Assembly: GCF_051020955.1 (NCBI RefSeq)
Contig: NW_027476094.1
Coordinates: 248,001 to 312,000, forward strand
DNA length: 64,000 bases
Direction: 5' to 3'
Source of the DNA: Megalopta genalis
Lineage: Eukaryota; Arthropoda; Insecta; Hymenoptera; Halictidae
Shown here: piece by piece, positions 10,233-21,659 of the stretch
Layout of the letters: the number at the start of each line of letters is the position of its first letter
Position numbering within the stretch: position 1 is the first letter of the stretch
Translations under genes and position numbers: made by a program
The notes under the pieces: model-generated
Seen by the model: only the letters and a program-made list of their open reading frames with translations
What the model was told of the DNA's origin: nothing
Databases searched by the model: none

Positions 10233-11361
10233 AATCCTATCATTACCGCGGTTAGAGCTTTGCGCGGCTAGGTTATTAACGTGATTGTATAAGGAGGTAG
10301 CGAAGGCGTTGACCAATATAACTTTTGACGCGATTAGGTTTTGGTCAGATTCAACTATTGTGTTGCAGTGGATTAGGACAGCTCCACATTTGCTGAAAAC
10401 CTTTGTAGCCAATAGAGTCAGCGAAATTCAAACAGACTCGGACCCACGTAACTGGATGCACGTATCAGGACGTGATAATCCAGCAGATTATATTTCTCGC
10501 GGACAATTGGCATCCACATTTATGAATAATAAGGTATGGCTAAACGGTCCTGCGTGGCTCTCCCTAGACGAATGCTTTTGGCCACAATTGGACATTCCGC
10601 AAAGAGAAATTCTCGAGCGGAAAACCACAATAACGTTCCTTGCACGAGAAGGGACGAATGACCTGTTAACGCGATACTCTTCCATTGCGCGACTTAATAG
10701 AATTGTAGCTTACACACTACGATTCATTCACAATTGTAGATCGAAAAACAGACTTACGGGAAATTTATCAACTACAGAAATTCGCAAGGCGCATTTAGTT
10801 ATCATTAAAAAAGCCCAGTTAGAGGCATTTCCGATAGAAATAAACTGTTTGGAACGAAAAACAGCTATGCCCAAAGGAAGCAGAATATTAAATTTAAATC
10901 CATTCCTCGATCAGGATAAGCTTCTACGAGTAGGAGGTCGGCTAAGACATGCCCCATTAAGTTACTGTCAAAAACACCCATTGTTATTACCCCATAGGCA
11001 CCATATTACAAATTTGACAATTGAAAGCGAGCACCTACGTCACTGGCACGCAGGCACACAGGCAACTCTTAATGCGGTCCGACAAATTTATTGGCCAATA
11101 GATGGAATGAGAGCCACGAAGATCGTCATACACAAATGTATAAGGTGGTTTAGAGTAAAACCAAAGGTCCCAGCATATATAATGGGCGACTTACCCAAGA
11201 ATAGAGTCACCAGGGCACGACCGTTTCAAAACGTAGGCGTGGATTATTGTGGTTCATTTTTTATAAAGGAAAAAAAGGTTCGTAATCGTTGCAAAATCAA
11301 GACGTACGTAGCGATTTTTGTATGCTTCGTGACCAAGGCCGTTCATCTAGAACTTACATAG
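10211..11361 (+). pseudogene. BEL RNase H and integrase N-terminal part
   Basis: The reading frame resumes after the A run, crosses a TGA at about 10280 (an Arg CGA in form, so a C-to-T change) and then reads FWSDSTIVLQWIR and VSGRDNPADYISRG, the rest of RNase H. The integrase follows: HWHAGTQATLNAVRQIYWP supplies the zinc-binding His pair, but KCIRWFRVKPK has Trp where the second Cys of the C-x-x-C pair is expected. GVDYCGSFF holds the first catalytic Asp. The frame ends in TAG at 11359-11361, after AVHLELT, with clear integrase sequence continuing beyond it. Confidence 0.88.
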
Positions 11362-12151
11362 GACCTTACCACTGAATCTTGCTTAGGAGCATTCAAGCGA
11401 TTCTTTGCCAGAAGAGGAAAGGCCACGAACATTTACTCCGACAACGGCACTAATTTCGTCGGCGCCAAAAACGAAATCACAGAAGTTCAAAGATTTCTCA
11501 GCTCCAATGAGCACAATAGTAAAATTAATCGTTTTTTTATCGGACCAGGGAATTAATTGGCACTTCTCTCCGCCTCGGTCTCCACACTTTGGTGGATTAT
11601 GGGAGGCCGCCGTAAAGTCTTTTAAAGGACATTTGTACAAAACTATAGGAAACGAGCTGTTCACATTCGAGCAACTGAACACTTATATTATCGAAGTAGA
11701 AGCCATATTGAATTCCCGTCCCCTAACTCCCCTCTCCTCAGATCCGAACGATCTTACTGCTTTATCACCCAGTCACTTCCTAATAGGTGATTCGTTAATG
11801 CAACTCCCTGAGTACGATTTGCGAGACACACCCGTTAACAAACTTTCGTCATGGCAACACATCCAGCGAGTGAAACAACACTTCTGGAATCGGTGGAGTA
11901 ATGAATATTTACAGACGCTGCACACCAGAAACAAATGGCATATCCCGAATGACACCCAGCACAAGAAGGGTACATTGGTGATCATCCGGGAAGACAACAC
12001 ACCTCCGTTAACCTGGAAACTAGGACGGATCATTGACATTTGTCCAGGCGGGGACAAAATAGTGAGAGTCGCGACTGTCAAGACGGCCCAGGGGACCTAC
12101 CAGCGGGCCATTAAAAAATTGTCCCCACTTCCCATTGATGACCCGGAATAA
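11362..12151 (+). pseudogene. BEL integrase, core end and C-terminal domain
   Basis: Directly after the stop the same frame gives the second catalytic Asp in YSDNGTNFVGA. A frameshift in a T run near 11530 moves the code to the frame of 11405-12151, where FGGLWEAAVKSFKGHL holds the catalytic Glu and WKLGRIIDICPGGDKIVRVA is the BEL-type C-terminal domain. The frame ends at TAA 12151. The 226 bp to the 3' LTR look untranslated. Confidence 0.88.
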
Positions 12152-12377
12152 GATAATACACCCAAACACCGTTAGAACTTGTAATCACTCAGAAATTTGT
12201 GAGTACTTATTCCCATTATGTATACATGCGTATTAGTGTAACTAGAGTTAAGTTAGGACAGTAGTATTGTCAATCATTCGTTACAACGACAAACTAGACC
12301 AGCCCTCTTCAAATGTAAATTGAGCGGTGCACTATCAATTTAGTAATTTCGAACGTAACCGTTCAAGGTGGTCGGTA

Positions 12378-12879
12378 TGTTAGCGCACAGCACTAATGTC
12401 TTTATGACACGGACGTGCATAACCGGCTGTTTTTCGAGCCCAGGTTTTTTGGGAAATCGTTTCTCTCGGTCTCGATGGCCGGGACTAGTTATAGAGAAGG
12501 AAAGGTTCCGAAGGGTCAGCCTGACATTGTTTTATGACGGTCATGCCTGGAGGAACTTTCCTGTCTTTGCCGGGGCCTTGCGGCCGTCTGCTTTGAAACG
12601 GACCAGCTGATTGGCTATTGCCAAAATCGGGCAGGACCAATCGGCGAATAGTGTAGGTGCGTTGGAGGGATGGTAGTCTGCTACGAGCGAGGGTATTCTC
12701 TGATAGAGCTTCAGAGTTGTAATAGAAGTCGTAGCATCAAGACATCCTGACCAAGGGTGTACTGTAGTCAGGGGCTCAATACAAAATAGCAGGCAGAATC
12801 CGGTTCTTTATTTTATACAGTCCACAAATATAGCGTCATAATTCGTCGCTATTATTGACGACGCTGTGACGCCCCAACA
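12378..12879 (+). repeat. BEL 3' LTR
   Basis: Starts TGTTAGCGCACAGC and ends GACGCCCCAACA; same length as the 5' LTR with three visible T/C differences. The Gypsy-1 RNase H frame begins again on the minus strand immediately to its right, after the AGCAG duplication. Confidence 0.93.
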
Positions 12880-13445
12880 AGCAGTCTCCATCTCAGCAAT
12901 CTTGATGATGGGTCCTTGACGCTCATCAGCCAGACCAGTGCCTTGTGGTCGGTTTGAATTTTAAATTTTCTCCCTAGCAGGTACTGTCTGAGGCGACGTA
13001 TCACCCATACGACGGCGAGCATTTCCTTTTCTGTTGTCGAGTAGTTAATCTCGGCAGGGTTCAGCGTTCTCGAGACCTAGCAGCACGGGTGTCCTTCCTG
13101 TGAGAGGACTGCTCCGATACCATAGTTGGATGCATCGGTTGTCAAAGTGAACTGCTCCGAGGAAATCGGGTATCGTAATACCGGGCTCTTCGTGAGGTGT
13201 TGCTTTAGTGTGTCGAATGCGTGTTGGCATTCTTCTGTCCATTCCCACTGTTTGTCCTGCTTCGTCAGATCTATGAGTGGTTTGGCTGTTTTGGAGAAAT
13301 CTTTAATAAACTTACGATAATATCCAGCTAAACCGAGGAAACCCTTTACTTCCTTTGGTGTACTGGGCTGTTTGTAGTTCCTGACAGCTTCTATCTTGAC
13401 TTCATTCGTTTTGACACCATCTTTGGTTATCGTGTATCCGAGGAA
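12880..13445 (-). pseudogene. Gypsy-1 reverse transcriptase thumb and RNase H N-terminal part
   Basis: Continues the frame of the protease-RT part after a TAA at 13446-13448. It reads GFLGLAGYYRKFIKDFS (thumb/connection), then LTTDASNYGIGAVLSQ with the first RNase H Asp, EKEMLAVVW, and KIQTDHKAL near the BEL junction. A second stop (TAG, 13077-13079) falls after HPCC. These are single-base lesions in an otherwise well preserved domain. Confidence 0.85.
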
Positions 13446-14762
13446 TTACAATTCGGGTCGCAAGAGTTCGCATTTATCTGGCCGTAACTTTAAACCGGTG
13501 GCTCGCAAGCGCTCCAGTAGTATTACCAGATTTTCGTTGTGTTCTTGGATCGTAGATCCGTACACCACTATGTCGTCGAGATACAAGGAGCACGTCTTGC
13601 CAATTAAACCTCGTAAGGCTTGGTCCATCATCCTCTGGAACGTGGCGGGCGCGTTCTTCAGTCCAAAGGGCATGCGGTTGTATTCGAAGTGCCCCTCGGG
13701 TGTTGAGAAAGCCGTGTATTTTTTGCTTTCTTCGTGCATTGGGATTTGATGAAATCCGGCGGATAAATCAAATGCACTAAAGAATTTTGCGTTTCCCAGA
13801 TGATCAAGAATATCTTCGATGACGGGCAGCGGATAGGCGTCTTGTGCTGTTCGTTCGTTTAATCGACGGAAGTCTATGACGATTCTCCACTTTTGTTTTC
13901 CTGTTGCATCGATCTTCTTTGGTACGACCCAGAGCGGAGAGTTGTATGGCGACTCCGAATTCGCGATGATTCTTTTGTTCATCATTTCGCTCACCTGCTT
14001 CCTTATCTCGTGCTTGTGGGCTTCCGGTGGTCGGTAGCTCATAATGTTGATCGGTCTCTTGTCCGTCAACTCTATACGGTGCTCCGTTAGTCTCGTCTGT
14101 GGGAGTTCATCTCCAGGGAGGTGAAACACATCGGAATAGGAGGCCAATATCATCCAGATGCTGTATCTTAGGTCGGCTTCTATGTGTTGTAATCGTGTAT
14201 TGTCTCGTAGGAGCTTGACGCGTCCGGCTATGCTGGTGTCGTTATTCTTCTGGTGGTCTTCTTTTACGTCTATCTTCGTAACTCGAAACGTGTCGTCGGT
14301 GCTCTCTCTTTCGGAGTCACTGGCGTTTGTCACGTATGTGGAGATTTGTCCATTCTTTGCTTCGTGAAGCGAGAGGTCTCCAGTAATTAAATTTTCGCAT
14401 AGCACGATGCCGTTCTTGGTAGGCGTCGTAACGCAAACCATAACGCTCGTGTGTGCCGGGATCTTGGCGTTCTCGGTGTGCAACTTCAGGGATTTATTGT
14501 CCAGCTGAATGTTTTCCTTGGTTAGTTTCCAGTTGTACTGGTCGAGTAATGGTAGTTCGACTATCCCGTCTTCCACCAATGGGCATTCTTTAGTAATAAC
14601 GTGAAATTTGGAGGTCTCACCAAATATGGTCAATTCCAATGCCTCCCTGCAGGTGTAGGTGCTGTTACCCATTGTGAATTTCTTTACCTCGGCGTACCGA
14701 TGATAAGCTTGGGCGGCGTTTTCTTTCATTAGGTTGATATCTGCGCCCGTGTCGACTAACAT
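13446..14762 (-). pseudogene. Gypsy-1 protease and reverse transcriptase
   Basis: The frame starts with ATG overlapping the gag stop (ATGTTAG) in the -1 register, and at once gives LVDTGADINLM, the active site of the retroviral-type aspartic protease. After about 210 residues the reverse transcriptase begins: PYNSPLWVVPKK, WRIVIDFRRLNERT, FSAFDLSAGFHQIPM, MPFGLKNAPATFQRMMD and the catalytic SLYLDDIVVYG (about residue 395). These motifs are typical of the 17.6/297-type branch of Ty3/Gypsy. The upstream part of the -1 frame is open only briefly, so the exact way pol was expressed (frameshift or restart at ATGTTAG) cannot be told. Confidence 0.9.
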
Positions 14763-15598
14763 TCGACGAGTTCGACCGTTGACCCGAAACCATATGCTCC
14801 GAAGTGTTGTTCCGGATCGATTGACTCCTGGTTTTCGTTGACCGACTCTTCTTCGACTCTTTCTGTTTTGGTTGCCCGAATGCTCGGTGGCGGTCTTCCT
14901 TGGTCTGTACGTATCCGAAAATTCTGATGTTTACGGAAACAGTCGGCCTCAGTATGTCCGTATCGCCTGCAATATGTGCATTGCTTTGTTGCGGTTCGTT
15001 GACCTTGCGTTGACTCGGATGTTCGTGGTCGGACTGGTGGACGAGGTGTCGGTGGGCCCCTATTAGGTGTTGGTTGTTTAGATGCAAGGTCTCGTTGTTG
15101 ATTCTGCTTTCTCTCGCGGTTGCGGAGCTCGATTGTGAGCGCCTTTGTACGTGCCTCCTCGATATTACGCGGCATCGCGTCTTCCACGCGGTTGGCGAAT
15201 TCTTCGCGCAATCCATTGATGTAGGTTCGCACAGCAGCTTCTTCCTCGATTTGCAACACAATCCTGCGTTTAGTGGGTAGTCTGTGCTCCGCTTCGATGG
15301 CATAGCGAAGTTCATTCCACTTTCCATTATACCTCTGGGAGTATGAATTGACCGATTCTGCATCTCTTTGGCGGATTTGTCTGAGCCGTGTTTTACAGAT
15401 TTCGGTTGAGGCGGCTCCTGTAATGTTGCGTCGCAACGCGGCATACAGGTCATCGTATGTTTCGATAGTTTCAAATCGAATGGCGTCCCAGGCGTTGTCT
15501 TTGATTTTCTCGGCCAAGATTAGGTCAAGCAGTATGCATGGTCGAGTTGCTCGTGAGCAGGCTCTTCTTACCTGGCGGATAAAGTCCTCGACTCCCAT
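14756..15598 (-). pseudogene. Gypsy-1 Gag, capsid and nucleocapsid parts
   Basis: The 280-residue frame contains a helical capsid-like region, a basic QNQQRDLASKQPTPNRGPP linker and a single CCHC knuckle, CTYCRRYGHTEADC. The same frame is open upstream of the first Met shown, to about 15860, apart from one TGA at about 15637-15639, so the real N-terminus is longer and the gene is broken by that stop. Gag would package the element RNA. Confidence 0.8.
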
Positions 15599-15870
15599 AT
15601 CACCGGTGCCTCTTATTTCTCTAATTGTTCGTATTCATTCGGATGGGCTCATCAACTCATTGTCTTGGTATGTCCACTCACCTAGTGGGGATCGTTGAAG
15701 CGACGCGTTATCTATCCCTCTGTTACCTGCCTGATCCTCGTCCGATGTGACGTCACTGGCTGGTTGCTGGTGTGTCGGGCGTGGCTGTTGAACAGGGCAG
15801 TGATATCCACACGGAAAGCCGTTCTCGTGCCTGTTTCCGACTATCGATTGACCGCGCGCATCGCGCCGGC

Positions 15871-17779
15871 TGAATATTCATAAATATACACGGCCCGATG
15901 ATTCCACCGAGGGCAGAGACTCGCGCGGGATGTAAGCCCGCCATTGCGCCGGCCCGTATGCCGGCTATGTTTGTATAATCGAAAATTAATTACCAGGAAT
16001 TCGCGTGCTCCGCTATATTAGTGATCCGCATCTAAAATGCGCCAGATGCTGCGATTCATGCGCGAAATCGTGATCCAACCTAGATATTAAACACGATTGT
16101 GTAGTATGTGCCTCCATTTGCCGAGCTTACAGGGGCTTCACCATCCTTCACTCTTCGGCAACGCGATAGAGTCTGCGGGAGCAGTGATTAGTATCGTTAT
16201 TAATGGTTGGTAAACCTTCGCGGGCCAGGATTTATCGGAATACTGGAAATATTTCTTCTCGGAGAAGCGATGTGAGTCGGCTCGTCTGTTCATTGATAAG
16301 GCATAATTGTGACAAAATGTAAACTTCGTTGCAATGTTTTGGACCTAATCAACCGGGGATTATCATTTAATCTTCTCGCAGGTACAGCACAGATTCCGGA
16401 AAAATTTCTTACACTCGACACGACATTATTGCAATTAATCGTTGATGGAGGACCGTTTTACTGTTCGGCTCACACGGATAGAGATTTATAGTGCTTCAAA
16501 AAAGCACATTCAACTTTTTCGTAATAACTTCACGTAAAGAAATGACACGTTAAAGCAATCCGGGCTTCCCGAGGCACGGTGCACACGGGAATGATATACT
16601 TGCTTCGGGAACGTTAATGGGAAAATAATTCGACTCGCGCGAATATTTAATTGTCGCGAAACGATCGAATAACGATGATCGCTGGAATCAAATGAAAATT
16701 AAAGAATAATATCGCTTTCAAGAAATAAGTAGCTGCACTTTTCCATAGGACTGAATTTAATATTTTATAATATTTTTGATTCAATTTAATAAAATATACA
16801 AATGTTTAACCACGAAATTGTTTTGTCATTATAAATACGTTGCAACAAATACAACAACATTACGTTATATGCTCATTTACGGTATATACTCATAATATAT
16901 TGTTTCGCTCTTTACGCATTATTCAAAAATCATTGCTATTTTCGATTCGACGTGAGAGATAGAAAGAACCCCGGTGACATGTTTACGACGACGCGTACAA
17001 AATATTTTGACCTGTCTCTCCATTTACAATTTGATGTAAATGCAACATTATATTTATCAATTTTGCAACGGTTCTGGCGGTCGACCGTAGAATATTTTTG
17101 TTCGTCGCAACGATAATGCGTCGCCGGTTCTGTTCAACGATTAACTTTGTTAATTATCATCGCTTATCGTCTCTTGTAATTTTATTGTAACTCCAAGGAG
17201 TAATTACTGTATTGCCAATCACGTTTGAATACCGTTCTGAACGATGCGGGAACAAAATGAACCGGAATCCAGAAAATAACCGTACCTTCCTATGTGGATT
17301 ATAATTCTCTGTCGAATCGAAATTGCTCCGACTCAATAATTTTAAGCTGCGCTCCCCCCCCCCTGTTTATAAATTAATGCGTTAAATGAAACTAGCACGC
17401 GAAAGCTAATTTCCTTCGTTACAGTTCGTTTCACGCGGAAAGAACCGAACTGGAAGATAGAATGTTTAATCCGATATGGAATCGATATAGAGTCCCGATG
17501 TAATAATTGGCATCTACAGAAACCGTAATCGGAGCCAATATAAACGAGATCATATTTCATCTTACAACTGGACCGCGGATCTTTATGCCTTTATGTCATG
17601 CGCACACTTTTCAAACGGGAGGGAACCTATAAATTGTCTTAGTTACAATAGCATTTCCTCATTTTAAATCTACTTTATTTCTGTCTATCATGTTTCTATT
17701 TCTATTCATATAAACACTCTGCTAATCTTTTCAACGCCGCGTCTAAATGAAGGAACCTTCTGCATACGACCATGTATTA
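15871..17779. other. Non-genic stretch
   Basis: Includes the unidentified 5' flank of Gypsy-1 (to about 15960) and then ordinary AT-rich DNA. A C run at about 17349-17358 is the only simple repeat of note. I see no gene. Confidence 0.5.
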
Positions 17780-18425
17780 TACAAGATTATGTCAAAATTA
17801 TTGCACAAGCGAGAAATGAGGGATTCCTGTGGTCATTTGAAGCAACTTTTTCCTTAGCAAAATGCAATCTGCGACTTCGTTTACGAGTTATTAATGAAAA
17901 ACTCTGGCCAATGAGAGATCGCGTACGGCTGACGCCCCACTCTCACGACCACTGCCGCTGCGCAAGTGCGGTGCGCCGGTCACACTCGATCTCCGATTGG
18001 TCAGTGTTTTTTTATAATAACTCATAAACTAATCCGCGGATTGAATTTTCGCTAAGGAAGAAGTTGTTTCAAATGACGCGAACCCCTTATTTCCCGCTTG
18101 TACAATAATTTTGAGACATTTAGTGTGAATCCGGCCACCACGAAGGTGACGCGGATATGTTCCCTCGCCCTTTCGGGCATACGCAACTAAGTTTCCATCT
18201 ATCCCCGGCGGCCCCATGTTCAAGGGAAAAGGCCGAGGAAAAATCCGCACGTGCCATTAAGACGTTTACGATGGACGAGTTCTTTAGCCGCCAGCGAATT
18301 TCGGTTTCCTTCCATCCGCTGGCGCCCACGGGGAACCACGGGGAGGCGAACTCGTGACGCGACGCCTCGCGTCCACTAAACGAAGACCCAGGAAATTGGG
18401 ATGGGTGTTGGAGTAGGGATTTGTT

Positions 18426-19227
18426 CTACCGGAAGCCCTTTAGCCAAAGGGTCTCCCGGCAGAAGTTTGCGAATAGCTGGAAAGCCTTTTCTGACGACAC
18501 GAAGTATTGTGCCGCCTCTGGCCATTTCCAGCTTTCGCTAGGGGTGATGTCCCGCAGAGCCTCTCTCTGCGGGTCGAAGTCTTTGCACTGGAGAAGGAAG
18601 TGGTCTACCGTGTCCGACCCGTGACCACACGCACACGCCTCACTGTTGGCAATCCCGTACGCGAGGAGGCGCGAACGGAAGTTCCCATGTCCAGTGAGGA
18701 TTTGTGTGGTGTAGTGGTTCGGAATCATCTACCCGGCCGCCATCCTTCTCTCAATGCTGTTGAAGAAGGCGAAAGTTGTGCGGCCTTTGTGGGAGGAGTC
18801 CCACATGGATTTCCACACCCTTTTCGCCTCAGCCACGATCCTATCTTTCGCATCGTTGGTTCCCGCTGAGACCACGATGTTACCGAACCTAGCGTCCATA
18901 TTTCTTCTAACTTGGTAAAGGGCTTTGGCCTGCTGTAGCTCAACCCCGATGGGAAGGGTACCGGCCACCACGCAAATGCTGTCCCACGATAACCAGCGGT
19001 ATGCGCCAGTCACCGCGATGAGAGCACGGCGCTGTGCAGCTCTCAGTATCCCCAACTCCCCTGCCGTGCACCGGTCGGCCCACCCGGCAGCAGCGTAAGT
19101 TGCTACCTAGATAAAAACCCCGCGGTACACGGCCGAGAGCGCTCTGAAACCGAGCCCCCATCCGCGTCTCGCGAGCCTGCCAAGTTTCGCGAAAAGCGAC
19201 CCGACTTTGTCGCTGATATATTGACAA
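18426..19227 (-). pseudogene. LINE copy 1, RT C-terminal part and Cys/His domain
   Basis: Pieces in different frames (18940-19227, 18729-19055, 18426-18728) correspond to the 36545-37351 part of copy 2. The last piece has NHYTTQILTGHGNFRSRL and ACACGHGSDTVDHFLLQC, the CCHC-like motif found at the C-terminus of R1-clade ORF2 proteins. At least two frameshifts break it. Confidence 0.85.
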
Positions 19228-19519
19228 TGGGATAGGACACCCATGTCCCTATCTAAATGGACGCCTAGGTATCTAACTGTGGGTTTGAATTTAATTGACC
19301 TCGCTCCGATCCGAATGATCGGCGGTCTTTTCTGGAAGTCTATTTTCCATACGCGGACTACATTCCTTTTCCTATCGGGACGCGATCCTCCCCGCCGGTC
19401 TATTTTTGTTTTGTTTTTCCCTGTCTACGTACCCATTCCGGAATACGATCGCTTCCGATTTCGAGTCGGTTCCTCGTAACCTGTACCAACGTGCACCAAC
19501 CTAGGATCTGGTCAACAAC

Positions 19520-20012
19520 GCGTTGACCCTCGATCTCTAGGTCTCAACGGCTATTACCACCTACGAGGACGATGAGGTCGTCCGCGTAGGCGACGAACCT
19601 ATTCTCAACTGAGGTTACGAGTAACCTTGGGAGACCGTCGAACATTAGGTTCCACCACGCGGGGCCGAGGAGCGAGCCTTGCGGGCATCCCCTTGTCGCG
19701 CGCTTGGAGATCCTGTCTGTTCCTACCGTGAGACTGACCTTGCGGTCCTCGAAGTAATTGGAGATTACCTCGAAGACGTTGCCCGGACAGTCTCGATTCT
19801 CGATCCCTAAGACTACCTAGCACTAGTGGCCACCAGACATTGTCGAAAGCTCCGGAAATGTCGAAGAGTAGCGCAATCACATGCCGATGCTCGATGTCAT
19901 CAACCATGCGGCGCAACTCGACAATTGCATCTTCAGTCGACATTCCGCGCGTAAAGCCGTACTGTCTGCTGGAGATGCGTCCCGTTGCCATCGCCGTCTG
20001 TTCGAGTCTGCT
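19520..20012 (-). pseudogene. LINE copy 1, reverse transcriptase catalytic half
   Basis: Contains GRISSRQYGFTRGMSTEDAI, ALLFDISGAFDNVWWPLVL with the first catalytic Asp, and near 19577-19590 the AYADDL box with the other two. A frameshift near 19800 separates them. The piece begins abruptly at the 15 bp duplication beside the 396 bp insertion. Confidence 0.85.
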
Positions 20013-20408
20013 AGCCCCGACCGCGGTAACAGGCAACACCTCGGTGTTGTTGCGGTGGGGCTTCGTCGGCAACAGTCTCGACTGAAGCCAACCTGCACGG
20101 GATCGGGCGAAAGCCGGCGACTCTACCTCCCCGTGGTCTCCGCTGGACAGCGCTGGCCGTCGCTTGGCGCCGGCCAGGGCTGACTAAATGAGTCGCTTCC
20201 TACTAGGTAGATCCAACTTGTCCAATGAGGCGTACTGTCGAGGGCAGGGTTTTTCCAAGCCAATCCTGGCATAACATCTAGCCAGCGGTTCCCCTGGCGG
20301 TGGCTCGCTGGAGCGTGGCGGCCAAACAACATCTGGCCGGTCCAAGCCGATATGGGCGCAAGCCTCGGGTGCGGCCGGGTCGACTCTCGACCCATGGACC
20401 ACAGCAAA
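20013..20408. mobile_element. 396 bp insertion in LINE copy 1, family unknown
   Basis: Copy 2 of the LINE is uninterrupted where copy 1 has 396 bp of unrelated GC-rich DNA, bounded by CTGTTCGAGTCTGCT at 19998-20012 and again at 20409-20423. This 15 bp duplication shows a transposition event. There is no poly(A) tail and no inverted repeat at the ends. On the minus strand one short frame ends RQYASLDKLDLPSRKRLI then stop, leaving about 170 bp as a possible 3' UTR, so it may be the 5'-truncated 3' end of another non-LTR element; this is a guess. Confidence 0.75.
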
Positions 20409-20412
20409 CTGT

Positions 20413-21444
20413 TCGAGTCTGCTCTTAAGGAGCTTCTCGAATGTCTTCCCGATCACGGAGAGGAGACATATCGGATGGTAGGATTTGGGGTCCTTTTCGT
20501 CCTTTCCTTCGCCTTTTAGGAGGATTCTCAGAGAGCCCACCTTCCAGGCGGAAGGGAAGACGCCCCATCGAAGGCACCCATTGAAAAGTCGCGCGAGTTC
20601 TCCGGGGATTAATTTCGCGGTGGACTTGTACCTCAATGAGGTCCGGTCTTGGCGCCTTCTTATTACCGAAGGAACGAATCGCTCCGGCCACCTCCGCCAA
20701 GGAGAAAGGCGGGGCGTCGGCGGTATTCGGGGCGATTCGCGCCTCTTCCCGGAGAACTCTTTGTGTCGGCGAGTCGAGTTCAGGCCGGTCGTCAGGGACG
20801 TGAGCTTCCAGAAGCTTGCTGGCGGTTTCCAGAGTACCGGTTGTACTTCCATTATTGCGCCGGATTGTGCTAATCACCTTCTCTGCACGGAGTTTATTTG
20901 CATGGAGCTTGTAGACGATGCCCCAGGGCTCCCTGTTCCCGTTCGACATCACGAAGTTTTGCCAGCTTTCCCGTTTCGCCCTCCTCACCTCCCTGCTGTA
21001 TTTCCGCAGCGAAGTACGGTACTCCTGCAGCTTTTGGAGGCGGGAGGGTACGTCTTGTGTCTTCTGGAAGGCACGTCTCTGCCGGTACGCGGCCTTTTTG
21101 AGCTTCGTTAGCTCTTTTGTCCACCACTGGTTGGACTTCCTAAACTTCCTTTTTCTTGGCATCGACGCGGTGCAGGCGTCAGTAATGACGGCTGTGAGCG
21201 TCTCTGCCATTCTACCTACCTCTTCCGCCGACCCGAGACTGAGGACTTCGAGCCTCGACCGTGAGAGATCGGACAGGGCCTCAGAGAACCGCTCCCAATC
21301 CGCTCGACGAGTATCGAAACGAGAGTTCGCTGTTCCCTGATTTCCCGTCGCGGCCCTAGGTGCCCGCAGCCGGATGTCGACGGCGTTGTGGTCGCCAGTC
21401 GTCCATTCGCTTCTTATTCTCCAGTCCCTGATGTATGGGAACAT
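20413..21444 (-). pseudogene. LINE copy 1, end of endonuclease and start of reverse transcriptase
   Basis: Starts with WRIRSEWTTGDHNAVDIRL, the last endonuclease motif (GDHN, catalytic His). The linker region includes KFRKSNQWWTKELTKLKKAA, and the reverse transcriptase N-terminal part begins near AGAIRSFGNKKAPRPDLIEV. A frameshift after that point moves the code to the 20425-20852 frame (LARLFNGCLRWGVFPSAWK, SYHPICLLSVIGKTFEKLL). Confidence 0.85.
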
Positions 21445-21659
21445 GGAGGGGGACGCCAGGGTAACGTCGATGTATGACGATCCTGTTGACGTCCAGAAGG
21501 TGGGTGGCTGACTAGCGTCGCGTTAGCTACTGTTAATCTAAACGCGGAGACTAATCTTTCTAACTGCGCTCCCCTCTCGTCTGTGCTTTGTGGGCTCCAG
21601 AGCGAGGATTGCGCGTTCGCGACGACAGAAATTAATATTCTCTCCCCCCCCCCCCAATA

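Larger units (their letters stand above)
6006..12879 (+). mobile_element. BEL/Pao LTR retrotransposon nested in Gypsy-1
   Basis: A 6874 bp element with two 502 bp LTRs, flanked by the 5 bp duplication AGCAG (6001-6005 and 12880-12884). Between them on the plus strand lie gag with zinc knuckles, protease, reverse transcriptase with YVDD, RNase H and integrase: the BEL/Pao gene order and sequence type. Removing the element plus one copy of AGCAG puts the two halves of the Gypsy-1 RNase H back in one frame, so the insertion was precise. Three stop codons and at least three frameshifts break the polyprotein. No envelope-like frame follows the integrase. Confidence 0.93.
4690..15870 (-). mobile_element. 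Ty3/Gypsy retrotransposon (Gypsy-1), decayed, split by a BEL insertion
   Basis: On the minus strand the order is gag with a CCHC knuckle, protease, reverse transcriptase, RNase H, integrase, the Ty3/Gypsy order. The RNase H reading frame stops at 12880 and resumes at 6005; the intervening DNA is a BEL element with its own LTRs. I looked for a direct repeat between the sequence right of 15700 and left of 4700 and found none, so both LTRs seem to be missing or unrecognisable and the outer limits given are approximate. Several stop codons in frame show it is not active. Confidence 0.85.

Noticed and set aside
12152..12377. An envelope-like gene after the BEL integrase
   Set aside because: The 226 bp to the LTR have no open frame of note and no signal peptide or membrane segment.
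4690..16150. LTRs for Gypsy-1
   Set aside because: I compared the flank right of 15700 with the flank left of 4700 and found no direct repeat or TG...CA pair, so I do not report LTRs.
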